A stretch of 64,000 nt of DNA. Origin: Fredinandcohnia onubensis. Lineage in GTDB: Bacteria > Bacillota > Bacilli > Bacillales > Bacillaceae_L. The translations under genes were made by a program, and so were the position numbers. The notes beneath the pieces were generated by a model. It saw only the letters and a program-made list of their open reading frames with translations. It was not told where the DNA came from and searched no databases. The stretch covers positions 322,057-386,056 of the forward strand of contig NZ_NSEB01000007.1 in NCBI RefSeq assembly GCF_002734215.1, in the 5' to 3' direction. Positions 24,585-34,743 of the stretch are shown piece after piece. The first letter of the stretch is position 1; each line of letters begins with the position of its first letter.

Positions 24585-26867
24585 CTAAGATAAAACTAAA
24601 TTATACACTTTTCCTTTTTCTGTATTAAATTGAATGAAAGAGTCACCCAATTGCTTCACATCGAGCACTTTACCCTCAGATAGGACAACCAGACTTTTTG
24701 TGTATCTTACGGTACATTTATTCCCATTGAAAGAATAAATGCTTGCATGCTTTAACTCATTGCCTTTCCATACAATATCGACTTCATATCCACCTCTTGC
24801 TCGTAATCCCTTCACTTCTCCCTCGCTCCATGCTTGAGGTAGGGCGGGCAAAAGATGAATCTCATCCATATGACTTTGTAAAAGAAGCTCCGCAATCCCA
24901 GCAGTTCCTCCAAAGTTCCCATCAATTTGAAACGGAGGATGATTATCGAATAGATTCGGGAGTGTTGAAGATGATAATAATTCTATAATATTTTGATAAG
25001 CTATATCGGCTTCCCCAAGTCTTGCCCACATATTGATAATCCACGCTCTACTCCACCCAGTATGGCCTCCCCCATTTTGCAATCTACGTTCTAATGTTAC
25101 TTTCGCAGCGTTAGCTAATTCAGGCGTATGTGTTGGATTGATTTGATTTCCCGGATGTAGGCCAAATAAATGAGAGATATGACGATGCCCAGGCTCTGCT
25201 TCGACATAGTCCTCCAACCACTCCTGTATTTGACCATGCTTTCCAATTTGAATGGGTGGCAGTTTCGATTGTAAGGCTTGTAGTTCTAAGCGAAATTCTT
25301 GATCTGTTTGCAGAAACTCACTCGCTTGAATACAACTTTTGAAAAGTGCATTAATGATTTGACTATCCATAGATGGTCCTTCACACAATGTACCTTTTTC
25401 CCCGTTTGGCAATATGTATTTATTTTCTGGAGAAACCGAAGGTGAGGTAATGAGGTACCCATCTTTGTTCTCAATGAGAAAATCAACAAAAAATAGTGCT
25501 GACTCTTTCAATATTTTATAAGCTCTTTCTAAAAAGCTAATATCCTCTGTATATTGATATCTCTCCCAAAAATGCAGGCTTAACCAGGCAGCACCTAAAG
25601 GCCATACTGTTGCAGGCATATACATATCTTGTGGGGCTGTATCTGCCCATATATCCGTATTGTGATGAGCTGTAAAACCTCTGCAACCATACATAACTTG
25701 TGCAGTTTTCTTTCCTGGCTCAACCAAACGTTCAATATGTTCAAATAACGGTTCATGGCATTCAGAAAGGTTAGCCACCTCTGCTGGCCAATAGTTCATT
25801 TGTGCATTAATATTGATTGTAAATTTACTATCCCACGGTGGTAGCATCTGATTATTCCAAATCCCTTGGAGATTTGCCGGTAAGGATCCAGTACGACTTG
25901 ATGAAATGAGTAAATAACGTCCAAACTGAAAGTATGTACCAATTAGGCCTAAATCCTCCTCACCTTTTCTAACTAAATTTAATCGCTCGTCAGTTGTAAT
26001 TGAACTTTTGTCATCCTTGGAGGATAATTGTAAGGAAACACGTTTAAATAATGATTGATAATCTTCAATATGAGATTGACGTAATGCATGATATGATTGA
26101 AAAGTAGCTGCTTTAATCGTATCTAGGCATTCTACTTTCGGGTTCTCACAACGAAAAGAAGTAGCTGCTGAGAGAAGAATCGTAACTGCATCTGCATTTT
26201 CAATTATCAAACGGTTCCCAAGCGCCTTAACTGAACCATTTTCTGGAATTAGCTTAGCAACACTACAGAAGGTAATCCCGCCTTCTCCCCCTGTTTTACC
26301 TTGCATCATGATTTGACTATCGTGAAGGGGCTTCATTTCATCGTAATTACGACCTTTTCCTCTATCAAAATATAATTGAAGTGAGATTGACTGTTTTTCC
26401 GACGCTGTAATTCTTAGAACCATGACTTGCGAAGGGTAACTAGAAAAAACTTCTCTATTAAACTCTATTTCTCCGATTTTATAATGTATATTCACGATTC
26501 CCTTCTGTAAATCAAGCTCTCTTCTATATGAGGACACTTCACCTTCTCCATGCAACTGCGAAAAATATAAATCACCAAGTGGTTCATAATGTCGCTGTGT
26601 TGCTGGGATTCCAGACAATGCTAAGGCTGCAAGGGATTCCGCCTTCTTAAGTTCACCTTCCGATAAGAGTCTACGTACCTCCGGTAGATTTTTTAGTGCG
26701 TCGGGATTGTTACGGTCCCTTGGTCCCCCATACCAAACTGAGTCCTCATTGAGTTGTATTTGTTCAAATTCAACACCACCAAATATCATTCCACCTAATC
26801 GGCCATTTCCAATCGGCAATGCCTCATTCCAATCTTTTGCAGGTTGTTCATAAAAAAGTTTATTCAT
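24585..26867 (-). CDS. GH95 glycoside hydrolase (alpha-L-fucosidase / alpha-L-galactosidase-like)
   Basis: A 760-residue enzyme beginning with the GH95 N-terminal domain ([18 protein letters not shown], residues 13-30; [17 protein letters not shown]). The (alpha/alpha)6 catalytic domain carries [12 protein letters not shown] near residue 350, whose Asn pair activates water in GH95, and [12 protein letters not shown] near 645 with the conserved Asp. No signal peptide is present, so it acts on imported oligosaccharides. It releases L-fucose or L-galactose from pectic side chains. It lies downstream of the binding-protein genes, beyond their terminator, and opposes the pectinase gene. Confidence 0.9.
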   Translation of the reverse strand: MNKLFYEQPAKDWNEALPIGNGRLGGMIFGGVEFEQIQLNEDSVWYGGPRDRNNPDALKNLPEVRRLLSEGELKKAESLAALALSGIPATQRHYEPLGDLYFSQLHGEGEVSSYRRELDLQKGIVNIHYKIGEIEFNREVFSSYPSQVMVLRITASEKQSISLQLYFDRGKGRNYDEMKPLHDSQIMMQGKTGGEGGITFCSVAKLIPENGSVKALGNRLIIENADAVTILLSAATSFRCENPKVECLDTIKAATFQSYHALRQSHIEDYQSLFKRVSLQLSSKDDKSSITTDERLNLVRKGEEDLGLIGTYFQFGRYLLISSSRTGSLPANLQGIWNNQMLPPWDSKFTININAQMNYWPAEVANLSECHEPLFEHIERLVEPGKKTAQVMYGCRGFTAHHNTDIWADTAPQDMYMPATVWPLGAAWLSLHFWERYQYTEDISFLERAYKILKESALFFVDFLIENKDGYLITSPSVSPENKYILPNGEKGTLCEGPSMDSQIINALFKSCIQASEFLQTDQEFRLELQALQSKLPPIQIGKHGQIQEWLEDYVEAEPGHRHISHLFGLHPGNQINPTHTPELANAAKVTLERRLQNGGGHTGWSRAWIINMWARLGEADIAYQNIIELLSSSTLPNLFDNHPPFQIDGNFGGTAGIAELLLQSHMDEIHLLPALPQAWSEGEVKGLRARGGYEVDIVWKGNELKHASIYSFNGNKCTVRYTKSLVVLSEGKVLDVKQLGDSFIQFNTEKGKVYNLVLS

Positions 26868-26903
26868 TCCTTAGCCCTCACTTCTTGTAGGTAGTCTTCT
26901 TTC

Positions 26904-26946
26904 AAAATAGAATAGGCTGTTGGGGAGTTTACTCAACAGCCTATTC
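26904..26946 (-). terminator. Terminator of the binding-protein unit
   Basis: AATAGGCTGTTG (26911-26922) pairs with CAACAGCCTATT (26934-26945), followed on the minus strand by CTATTTTG. Confidence 0.8.
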
Positions 26947-27035
26947 TTATTTAGTTGATTTCTAAACTTCATAATCCATTGAGTTTAAGTCTATCTTTTA
27001 ACATTCTGACTTAGCAGTAACCGTTTTAGTCGAAT

Positions 27036-28541
27036 CTATTTAGACTTTTGATATGCCTCATTAAATTCAACAATCACTTCACTACCACCCTGTTTTTTCC
27101 ATTCTTCTATCGCTTTATTAAAACCATCTTTATCAATTTGTCCCAAAATATATTTGTAAGTAGCATCGACCATAATTTGTTTTAGTGTTTCTGATTTTTT
27201 TGTAAATGTATCCGATTCAAGTGTGACGGTTGGATTATGAATAAGGTATTTGTTATTATCAACTATTAACTCTTCTGCTTTAAGTTTTACATCGTAACTA
27301 TGATATGGTTGTATTCTTATAGTCTCTATATCACCGATATGAATTGAACTTAATGGTCGCACATCCCGATCTATAACCGCTCTTTTTTCTTCTAATGGTG
27401 CAGCGAGTCCATCTTTTATTTCATAATGCTCCCCTTCAATACCATAAGAAATTAAGTTTGCCATGTCAGGATTAAGTAATTTATCGTAAAAGCTTAAAAT
27501 TTCTTTTAACTGTTCTTCAGTTTTAACTGACGACTTAGGGAACAAGTTAATACTTCCAAATCCAGGAATTGCCCAAATTCCATATTCTCCATGTGGTCCT
27601 TCAACATAGTTTTGAACGTCATATTCTAAATCTGGATTTAGCTGAATTCCATCATTATATAAACCTGCCACATCTCCTATTGAGCCTACATACACACCAG
27701 CAGATCCATTTTTAATCATCGCTTGTTGATCAGGCTTACTTGTAACTGGAAAATCTTGATTCATATACCCATTACTATGAATTTTTTTCATATAATCTAA
27801 GGTTTTCATATATTCATCAAACATAAACTCTGGTAAAAGCTTACCATCTTTTATTCCCCAATCATTAGGGGTTCCAAACCAAGAAGCAATCGTTTTAAAT
27901 GCACCATAAACCAAATCACTTCGATCTGTTAAACCAATTGTATCGTCTTTACCATTTCCATCAGGATCATCTTCGGTAAAGGCTCTCAGCATTTCGTAGA
28001 AATCTTCGGTTGTTTTTGGCGTTTCAATACCTAATTTATCTGCCCAATCTTTTCTGTATATATATCCTTGTCTTGACATAGGTGTTGCTCGATAGATTCC
28101 ATACACTTTTCCGTTTACCTTTGTATTGTTTATAACCTCTTCCCTTAGTTTACTTAAATTTTCATAGTCGTCTAAATAAGGGCCAATTTCCCAAAACTGT
28201 CCATCCCTGATTGCCTCTTTGTACTGGTTATACATCTCAAAACCCATTGGAACGATTTGGGGAAGTGATTCTGTGGCAAATGCCGAGTTTAACTTTTCAT
28301 CGTAAACATTATTGGGAATCCATTGAATGTCTAATTCTGTGTTTGTTTTCTCTTCAATCATGTTGATTATTTTGTCACTTGGTATTTCTGGAGTGTGAAG
28401 TGCTGTCATCATCGTAATCTTTGTTGATCCATTGTTACGAGTTTTCTCTGATACTTCTTCTCCTTGACTACAGGCTGAAAATAAAATTGTGGAACAGGCT
28501 AAGATAGCTGCCCAAGAAAATTTTGTTCTTTTTCGACTCAT
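27036..28541 (-). CDS. Sugar ABC transporter substrate-binding lipoprotein (copy A)
   Basis: A 501-residue extracellular binding lipoprotein of the LplA-like cluster that serves pectic oligosaccharide importers. The ATG at 28541 has AGGAGAG upstream and starts MSRKRTKFSWAAILACS, with lipobox FSAC; the longer frame to 28601 overlaps the preceding gene and is less likely. Typical signatures include DPDGNGKDDTIGLTDR and FGTPNDWG. It is clearly paralogous to the next gene upstream (copy B) along its whole length. No permease or ATPase gene is nearby, so it must use a transporter encoded elsewhere. Confidence 0.87.
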   Translation of the reverse strand: MSRKRTKFSWAAILACSTILFSACSQGEEVSEKTRNNGSTKITMMTALHTPEIPSDKIINMIEEKTNTELDIQWIPNNVYDEKLNSAFATESLPQIVPMGFEMYNQYKEAIRDGQFWEIGPYLDDYENLSKLREEVINNTKVNGKVYGIYRATPMSRQGYIYRKDWADKLGIETPKTTEDFYEMLRAFTEDDPDGNGKDDTIGLTDRSDLVYGAFKTIASWFGTPNDWGIKDGKLLPEFMFDEYMKTLDYMKKIHSNGYMNQDFPVTSKPDQQAMIKNGSAGVYVGSIGDVAGLYNDGIQLNPDLEYDVQNYVEGPHGEYGIWAIPGFGSINLFPKSSVKTEEQLKEILSFYDKLLNPDMANLISYGIEGEHYEIKDGLAAPLEEKRAVIDRDVRPLSSIHIGDIETIRIQPYHSYDVKLKAEELIVDNNKYLIHNPTVTLESDTFTKKSETLKQIMVDATYKYILGQIDKDGFNKAIEEWKKQGGSEVIVEFNEAYQKSK

Positions 28542-28578
28542 AGAATTATCTCTCCTGTTATAATTATTCTTCAATTCT

Positions 28579-30081
28579 TTACTTCTTTGAATAAGCGTCA
28601 TTAAATTCCTTAATTACTTTTTCTCCGCCCTCTTCTTTCCATTTTTCAATTGCGGCGTCAAAACCTGTTTCATCGAGTTGTCCGATCATATATTTATAGG
28701 TTGCATCTTCGATAATTTGATCTAGCCTTCCGCCATCACTGAAATAAGTTTCTGATTGCAGTGTATAGGATGGATCCTCGATTAAATACTTATCATTATC
28801 CACGTATAACTCGTCGGCTTTGGCTCTCGGCTCATAATCATAGTATCCTTCATATCGTCCATTTGTTGCCGACTCTCCTATCTCGAAAGCCGAATATGGT
28901 TTTACCTCTCTACTGAACAGATCGTCGTCGATCGTTCTTGCTTTACCATCAACTACTTCATAGTGCTCTCCTTCGATTCCCCAAATAATTAAATTTGCCC
29001 CTTCTGTCGTCATTAAGTAATCTATGAATCCCAAAACTTTTCTTAATTCATCCTCAGTCTTAATGGCAGATTTCGGAAATAGAACTAGACTCCCGAAACC
29101 TGGATTTGAAAATACTCCATACTTACCATCTGGACCTTCAATATAATTATGAACATCAAATTCTACATCAGGGTTCAAGTCCTTGGCATTGCTATACATA
29201 CTAAGAACATCACCCATTGTTCCTATATAGACACCACCTGTACCATTAACCATCATGTTCACTTGGTCATTTTTACTAGTAACTGGGAAATCTTGATTCA
29301 TATAACCATTCTCATGAATTTTTCTTATATAATTCATTGTCTCTTTGTATTCAGGAAACATAAATTCTGGTAACAATTTTCCGTCCTTTTCACCCCATCT
29401 ATTTGGAGTACCAAACCATGAAGAGATATTTTTAAATGAACCACCTGTCAACGTTGTCCGATCAACAAGTCCTAAAGTATCATCTTTGCCATTTCCATCA
29501 GGGTCCTCTACTGTAAACGATTTAACCATTTCGTAAAACTCATCCGTATTTGTTGGAGCTGAGAGACCAAGTTTATCTGCCCAGTCTTTGCGATAAATAA
29601 TACCCGCTCTCGAGCGAGGTCTACCCATATATACTGTATACAGTTTGCCTTCAACCAGTTGGTTAGCTAATATATCATCATTAAGCTTGCTCAAATTTTC
29701 AAACTCATCTAAATAAGGACCTATTTCCCAAAATTGGCCATCTTGAATCGCTTCTTTAAATTGTATAAATGTATTAGTACCAGTAGGAACGATTTGTGGA
29801 AGTGAGCCGGTTGCAAAACCATTGGTAACTTGGTCATCATAGCTTGATGCAGGAATCCAGGTTACATCTAGACTTACTCCTGTTGCCTTCTCAAGTTTTT
29901 CTTCAATTTTAGTATTGGGAACTTCTGGTGTGTGCAATGGAACCATCACCGAAATTTCATATGGTTTATCATTATTTTGATTATTTGAAGCCTTTTCACT
30001 TGAATTCGATTTGTTGCAAGCACTCAAAAGACTTAGCATAACAATTGTTACAACTAATAAAACAAAACGATGTTGTTTCAT
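28579..30081 (-). CDS. Sugar ABC transporter substrate-binding lipoprotein (copy B)
   Basis: A 500-residue lipoprotein with signal MKQHRFVLLVVTIVMLSLL and lipobox LSAC. It matches copy A throughout: shared LHTPEVP, QFWEIGPYLD, YRKDWADKLG, DPDGNGKDDTLGL, FGTPNRWG and NQDFPVTSK segments, showing tandem duplication with later divergence. It is first in a two-gene unit and ends 37 bp before copy A starts. AGGGGG precedes the ATG. A cre-like site (30238-30251) and a seven-codon ORF lie upstream, suggesting catabolite control. The ligand is presumably a pectin-derived oligosaccharide, inferred from context. Confidence 0.88.
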   Translation of the reverse strand: MKQHRFVLLVVTIVMLSLLSACNKSNSSEKASNNQNNDKPYEISVMVPLHTPEVPNTKIEEKLEKATGVSLDVTWIPASSYDDQVTNGFATGSLPQIVPTGTNTFIQFKEAIQDGQFWEIGPYLDEFENLSKLNDDILANQLVEGKLYTVYMGRPRSRAGIIYRKDWADKLGLSAPTNTDEFYEMVKSFTVEDPDGNGKDDTLGLVDRTTLTGGSFKNISSWFGTPNRWGEKDGKLLPEFMFPEYKETMNYIRKIHENGYMNQDFPVTSKNDQVNMMVNGTGGVYIGTMGDVLSMYSNAKDLNPDVEFDVHNYIEGPDGKYGVFSNPGFGSLVLFPKSAIKTEDELRKVLGFIDYLMTTEGANLIIWGIEGEHYEVVDGKARTIDDDLFSREVKPYSAFEIGESATNGRYEGYYDYEPRAKADELYVDNDKYLIEDPSYTLQSETYFSDGGRLDQIIEDATYKYMIGQLDETGFDAAIEKWKEEGGEKVIKEFNDAYSKK

Positions 30082-30147
30082 AATAGCCCCCTATAATAAT
30101 TGTAGTGAGAATGGAAAACTATGCTTTTATTAATTAAAACTGCCCAT

Positions 30148-30171
30148 TCAATCTAAAACACCGATATTCAT
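30148..30171 (-). other. Possible seven-codon leader ORF before the binding-protein genes
   Basis: GGAAGGTGGAGTT lies directly before ATG of a frame reading MNIGVLD then TGA. The ribosome site is very strong for so short a frame. It may be a leader peptide or the remnant of a deleted gene. Confidence 0.3.
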
Positions 30172-30237
30172 AACTCCACCTTCCTTTCAATTAATCTCTT
30201 AATTCAATTTTATCAGGTCTAATTTTACATATTTTGT

Positions 30238-30251
30238 TGTAATCGCTTTTT
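30238..30251. promoter_or_regulatory. Candidate cre (CcpA) site
   Basis: TGTAATCGCTTTTT matches 12 of 14 positions of the cre consensus TGWAANCGNTNWCA, about 160 bp upstream of the copy B start. Confidence 0.4.
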
Positions 30252-30277
30252 TTATTAACATATAAATTTCTGCTAAA

Positions 30278-30325
30278 TAAAAAGCTACTAAAAAATGGAG
30301 TACCACTTCTTTAGTAGCTTTTTTA
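30278..30325. terminator. Terminator of the second AraC gene
   Basis: AAAGCTACTAAA pairs with TTTAGTAGCTTT across about 20 bases. Both flanks carry A/T runs, so it can stop either strand. Confidence 0.75.
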
Positions 30326-31192
30326 TATATTTTTATATTTCTTTTTTTCCTGCAGAGAGTCTACCCTAAACTGAGTTGGAGACTTTCCAATTTCTTTTTT
30401 AAAGACCCTACAAAAATGAACATGATTAGAAAATCCAATTTTTATTGCAATGTCATGTATCTTAAGATTTGTTTCAAGTAGTAATCGCTTCGCTTCATTT
30501 ACTCGGACAACATTTACATACTGAACGATTGTACAACCGGTAACGTTACGGAATAGATGACAAAGATAATGCTCACTTACATAGAACTTTTGAGATAGCC
30601 ACGACAATGACATGCTTTTGTTAAATTGATCATGAATATATTTAATAATTGAGGATACCAAATCACTTTCTGTACTTTCCTTCCCAATAGTCACATGTTT
30701 CCTTTGTTTTTCGTAAAGTCGTTTACTTGCAATGAGAAATTGTATAAGTAGTGATTGAATATATAGAGTGGAATCTTGTTGGTCATTGTTAGAATACTCA
30801 AATTGAATTCCTTTTAATAATTCAACAAATAGTTGTCGCTGTTGAATGGGTACATTAAGTATTGTTGGTCCGTTTTCAAATAAGAGCTGTATTAGATAAT
30901 AAGTTTCAGCTGATATAAATGATTTTTGAAAATTAAGTACAAAACGTTTATGGGGAGAATCATTTGCTGCACAAGTTTTGTGAAGAACATTTCTATTAAT
31001 AAAGACTAAACTATTGTCATGAACATGGTACTCTTCGTTGCCAATGATAAATTTCCGTTGTCCTTCAAGCTGAAAATATATCTCATAATCATTATGTATA
31101 TGATCCAATATCATACTAGTAGGTGCTCCTTTATTTTCATAATGAATATAAAAAGAACGATCCCGATGAGTGATACATATATTTTTAGCCAA
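30323..31192 (-). CDS. AraC-family transcriptional regulator (binding-protein side)
   Basis: A 289-residue regulator with an N-terminal cupin-like domain (DHIHNDYEIYFQLEGQRKF) and a C-terminal double helix-turn-helix (SLSWLSQKFYVSEHYLCHLFR; IHDIAIKIGFSNHVHFCRVFK, then KSPTQFR). The start is a TTG at 31192 with GGGAGG ahead; a longer frame to 31237 lacks a ribosome site. It is just upstream of the two binding-protein genes on the same strand, separated from them by a terminator, and divergent from the lacI gene. It probably senses a pectic sugar and controls uptake or the GH95 gene. Confidence 0.87.
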   Translation of the reverse strand: MAKNICITHRDRSFYIHYENKGAPTSMILDHIHNDYEIYFQLEGQRKFIIGNEEYHVHDNSLVFINRNVLHKTCAANDSPHKRFVLNFQKSFISAETYYLIQLLFENGPTILNVPIQQRQLFVELLKGIQFEYSNNDQQDSTLYIQSLLIQFLIASKRLYEKQRKHVTIGKESTESDLVSSIIKYIHDQFNKSMSLSWLSQKFYVSEHYLCHLFRNVTGCTIVQYVNVVRVNEAKRLLLETNLKIHDIAIKIGFSNHVHFCRVFKKEIGKSPTQFRVDSLQEKKKYKNI

Positions 31193-31300
31193 AATAGATC
31201 CTCCCTCGTAGATATAATTTTTATAAATTAAAATCACAAAATAATTAATTTAAGTAGTGTGATTCCTTCGATTATTGTGATATTATTTAGTTCGAAAGAA

Positions 31301-31314
31301 TGTTATCGATAACA
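31301..31314. promoter_or_regulatory. LacI-type operator palindrome
   Basis: A perfect 14-bp palindrome TGTTATCGATAACA with a central CG, the usual form of LacI/GalR-family operators. It lies between the divergent araC and lacI genes, about 130 bp before the lacI start. Confidence 0.6.
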
Positions 31315-31442
31315 AAATCCTAACATCAGATTACAGAATTGTCTAGCTTTTCAGAAATATTTTAGAGAAATTTGTTTAACCGCTTTCTTTTCATTTTTAC
31401 ACTTATTATTATCGAAAAATTTGATAAGGGGGGGGGAGATTT

Positions 31443-32483
31443 TTGGCTACTATATACGAAGTCGCTAAAAGGGCAAATGTTTCAGCCATGACTGTCTCCA
31501 GAGTAATAAATAATCATAAATCAATAAGAGCCGAAACACGGGATCGCGTATTTAAAGCGATCAAAGAATTAGATTATATTCCAAACAGTACAGCGAGAAG
31601 TCTAATCTCAAAGGATTCAAAACTCTTAGGTTTAATAATAACTGATATTACCAACCCTTTTTTCACTAATATTTCTAGAGGTGCTGAGGATAAAGCTAGT
31701 GAAAAAGGATACCAAGTGGTATTTAGTAATTCTGATGAAAATCTTGAGAAAGAGAGTGCATATATTCGCTCAGTTATTTCACGAGGAATTGACGGACTTC
31801 TTTATGCACCAACAAACGATTTCTCAAAAAGCAATGTAGAAACCTTAAAAAAACATAATATTCCTTTTGTATTAGTAGACCGTGAGATAGAAGGAATTGA
31901 TGAAGATTTAGTTATTGGTGATAATAAACAATCCATATATTGTTTAATGGATTATTTAGTAAAATTGGGCCACTCAAAAATTGCGTTCGTTTCGGGACCA
32001 GTCAGTATTTCGAATACTAGAGAAAGAGAAAAAGCATATCTAAATTATATTAAGGAAAATAACTTATTTCACGAGACTTCATGGAGCTATTTCACATCAT
32101 TAACAAATATTAACGTTGATGAGTTTTTGCAATTGTTTATACACTTTTCTATTCCTGAAAGACCCACAGCCATAATAGCGACAAATAACTTTATTTCTAT
32201 TGAACTCATTAAAGGGCTAAATAAACATGGATTTAGTGTACCTGAAAATGTTTCTATTGTATCTTTTGATGATCCTAGCCCACTGCCGCTTCATAAATCT
32301 CTATTAACACTTATTAAACAACCGGCTTACGATATTGGCTATTTGGGTATGGAACTTTTAATTCAAAAGATTGAAGGAAAGGAATGCAAGAAAAAGAAAA
32401 AAATCGTCCTCCCTACAAACTTACTCATAGGCGAATCTACAACTACAGCTAAAGATGGTAATTCCAACATTAAAAGTGGGTAA
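31443..32483 (+). CDS. LacI/GalR-family transcriptional regulator
   Basis: A 346-residue repressor. The N-terminal helix-turn-helix is ATIYEVAKRANVSAMTVSRV (residues 2-21) with the hinge helix near IPNSTARSL; the remainder is a periplasmic-binding-like effector domain (LGLIITDITNPFF, FVSGPVSISNTRERE, SIVSFDDPSPLPLH). The TTG start has a GGGGGGGGAG site in front. It leads a plus-strand unit with a lactonase and an aldo/keto reductase, so an L-fucose- or L-galactose-type sugar is the likely inducer. The palindrome at 31301-31314 is its probable operator. Confidence 0.9.
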   Translation: MATIYEVAKRANVSAMTVSRVINNHKSIRAETRDRVFKAIKELDYIPNSTARSLISKDSKLLGLIITDITNPFFTNISRGAEDKASEKGYQVVFSNSDENLEKESAYIRSVISRGIDGLLYAPTNDFSKSNVETLKKHNIPFVLVDREIEGIDEDLVIGDNKQSIYCLMDYLVKLGHSKIAFVSGPVSISNTREREKAYLNYIKENNLFHETSWSYFTSLTNINVDEFLQLFIHFSIPERPTAIIATNNFISIELIKGLNKHGFSVPENVSIVSFDDPSPLPLHKSLLTLIKQPAYDIGYLGMELLIQKIEGKECKKKKKIVLPTNLLIGESTTTAKDGNSNIKSG

Positions 32484-32537
32484 CTTACTTTGACTGATTT
32501 GATAATAAATACAAATGATAGGGAGGTTCATTTTCTC

Positions 32538-33368
32538 ATGAGGATAGATGCTCACCAACACTATTGGAAGATATCTAGAGATGATTATGGTTGGATTAAA
32601 CCGGATAATCACCTTATGTATCGTGATTATTACCCATCAGATCTTCTTCCTCACTTAACACATCACAATATAAATAAAACGGTATTAATACAAGCAGCTC
32701 CTACATATGATGAATCCATATTTTTACTTCAACTTAGTAATAATGTTGAGACAGTAGCGGCTGTTGTTACATGGCTGGAACTAAATGATCCAAAATTCAA
32801 AGAACAGTTAGAAGTTTACAAAAAATATCGTAAATTTGCAGGTATACGTGTCATGATTCAAGATATGACCGATGAAACCATAATTTTAAGCGAACGATAT
32901 GTCAATGCTTTTAAATACTTGGAGAAAATCAATTTACCAGTAGATTTATTAGTCACTCACAATCAGTTAGATACACTGAATTTGTTATTGAAAAAAGTAC
33001 CTAACCTCAGGGGGGGCATAGACCATATAGGGAAGCCTGATATAGCCAACAAATCCTATGAAGCATGGTTCAATAGTATGGATAAGTTATCAAACTATCG
33101 AAACCTTTTTTGTAAAACATCTGGGATGATAACCGAAGCTTCAACTAATTGGAAAATGATAGACTTCAAACGGTATTTAAGTGCTGTTTTAGAACTTTTT
33201 GGTACCGATAGATTAATGTTTGGAAGTGATTGGCCTGTTTGTTTATTGTCAGGTACATATGATGAAGCAATTGAAGTTGTTCGAACAAATTTAGGTGATC
33301 AATTAAACAGTTTAGAGTTAGAAAAACTTTTCGGGAGAAATGCCAGCAGGTTTTATAAATTAGAATAG
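32538..33368 (+). CDS. Amidohydrolase-2 sugar lactonase (L-fucono-lactonase-like)
   Basis: A 276-residue metal-dependent hydrolase. MRIDAHQHYWK supplies the HxH metal ligands (His6, His8); GGIDHIGKPD near residue 157 and FGSDWPVC near 230 give further ligands and the catalytic Asp. This set and the DYGWI motif after HQHYW are typical of L-fuconolactonase/L-rhamnonolactonase proteins, which open sugar lactones to aldonates. The ATG at 32538 has GGGAGG upstream; a TTG at 32490 is an alternative. It sits 12 bp before the aldo/keto reductase that would make its lactone. Confidence 0.85.
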   Translation: MRIDAHQHYWKISRDDYGWIKPDNHLMYRDYYPSDLLPHLTHHNINKTVLIQAAPTYDESIFLLQLSNNVETVAAVVTWLELNDPKFKEQLEVYKKYRKFAGIRVMIQDMTDETIILSERYVNAFKYLEKINLPVDLLVTHNQLDTLNLLLKKVPNLRGGIDHIGKPDIANKSYEAWFNSMDKLSNYRNLFCKTSGMITEASTNWKMIDFKRYLSAVLELFGTDRLMFGSDWPVCLLSGTYDEAIEVVRTNLGDQLNSLELEKLFGRNASRFYKLE

Positions 33369-33380
33369 TGGGTGGGGTCT

Positions 33381-34337
33381 ATGAAATATCGTAAGTTAGG
33401 AAATACTGGTATGTCAGTGTCATCTCTTAGTTTTGGAGCTTCCTCATTAGGATCCGTGTATAGAGAAGTAAGTGAAAGTGAAGGTATTAATACTGTTAGA
33501 ACAGCAGTAGAGCATGGAATCAATTATATTGATGTATCCCCATACTATGGTCTAACCAAAGCAGAGACAGTATTAGGAAAAGCAATACAAGAGTTAAATA
33601 GAGACGACATTATACTGTCTTCTAAAGCAGGAAGGTATGGAAGTGAAGAATTTGACTTTTCCTATGGACGAATTATTAAGAGTGTCGAAGAAAGTTTACA
33701 AAGACTTCATACCGATTACTTGGATATATTATTTTTGCATGACATTGAATTTGGTAATTACACACAAATTCTTGAGGAATCTATTCCAGCCTTACAAGAT
33801 TTAAAAAAAGAAGGAAAAATAAGATTCTACGGAGTATCTGCCTTACCTTTACCAACCTTCACAAAAATATTGGATGACGTGTCATTAGATGTAATCCTTT
33901 CCTATTGTCATTATTCATTAAATGATACATCATTGTTAGATTTAGTGCCTATGTTGAAGAAGAAAGGTGTTGGATTAGTGAATGCATCTCCCCTATCCAT
34001 GGGGTTACTGCATGACGGTCCTATAGCCGAGTGGCATCCTGCTGATAAAGAAATTATTAAGGTTTGTAAAGAAACCGCAGTTTATTGTAAAGAACAAGGA
34101 GTAGACCTGGCTAAACTTGCGATTCAATTTTCAACTTCCAACAATAATATTTCTACAACTTTAGTAAGTACTGCCAGTGTAAAAAATATTATCAAGAATA
34201 TTAATTGGCTAAAGGAACCTATTAATCTGAAGTTACTAGAAGAAGTTCGCAACAGATTATCTCCAATACATAATCGTACTTGGCCAAGTGGAAATAAAGA
34301 ATATCACCAATTCATTTCAAAAATAGGCGGTGAATAA
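33381..34337 (+). CDS. Aldo/keto reductase (L-fucose/L-galactose dehydrogenase-like)
   Basis: A 318-residue TIM-barrel NAD(P)-dependent enzyme. The catalytic tetrad is visible: Asp and Tyr in YIDVSPYYGLTKAE, Lys in LSSKAGRYG and His in ILFLHDIEFG. The DVSPYYG pattern and sequence length resemble L-galactose/L-fucose 1-dehydrogenases, which oxidise the aldose to its lactone. Pairing with a fuconolactonase-like gene supports that use. GGGTGGGG precedes the ATG at 33381; a GTG three codons upstream is in frame. Cofactor choice cannot be read. Confidence 0.85.
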   Translation: MKYRKLGNTGMSVSSLSFGASSLGSVYREVSESEGINTVRTAVEHGINYIDVSPYYGLTKAETVLGKAIQELNRDDIILSSKAGRYGSEEFDFSYGRIIKSVEESLQRLHTDYLDILFLHDIEFGNYTQILEESIPALQDLKKEGKIRFYGVSALPLPTFTKILDDVSLDVILSYCHYSLNDTSLLDLVPMLKKKGVGLVNASPLSMGLLHDGPIAEWHPADKEIIKVCKETAVYCKEQGVDLAKLAIQFSTSNNNISTTLVSTASVKNIIKNINWLKEPINLKLLEEVRNRLSPIHNRTWPSGNKEYHQFISKIGGE

Positions 34338-34339
34338 AC

Positions 34340-34722
34340 TTGAAACAAATTAAATGTATTAAACCAGGCCAATTACAGGCAGTAATATGACTGATATAGT
34401 TATAGATGCTACTGAAAATAAAGGTTCATTGGAACAATCATTGGAGTATATTTCCTTTGGTGGGAAAGTGGTTTATGTTGGGCTGGTCAAAGATACAATT
34501 CATTTTCACAACCCGGATTTTCATAAAAGAGAAACTATATTAATGGGCAGCAGAAATGCAACGATGGAAGATTTTCAAATGGTTTATAACCTTTTGAGGA
34601 AACGGAAGTTTGACATGCAAAAGTTTATAACTAATAGGTCATTATTCGCAAATATGATAAAAGATTTTACTGGGTGGACAAATCCTAATTCTGCTATTAT
34701 AAAAGCCATGGTAGAAGTATGA
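34340..34722 (+). pseudogene. Zinc-type alcohol dehydrogenase remnant (internal deletion)
   Basis: Three bases after the aldo/keto reductase stop, a TTG opens MKQIKCIKPGQLQAVI and then TGA: an ADH N-terminus. The next frame from 34387 (ATDIVIDATENKG-like start MTDIVIDATENKGSLEQ, then GGKVVYVGL) is the end of a cofactor-binding domain and C-terminus of about 111 residues. About 200 codons, including all zinc ligands and the glycine-rich motif, are missing, and the two pieces are out of frame. The gene was probably a sugar-acid or polyol dehydrogenase of the same operon. Confidence 0.8.
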
Positions 34723-34743
34723 GGTTCAGAAAAATTAAAAAAC

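Noticed and set aside
34387-34722. Independent 111-residue protein
   Set aside because: It is the C-terminal piece of a zinc-dehydrogenase without its own start signals; better explained as a deletion remnant.
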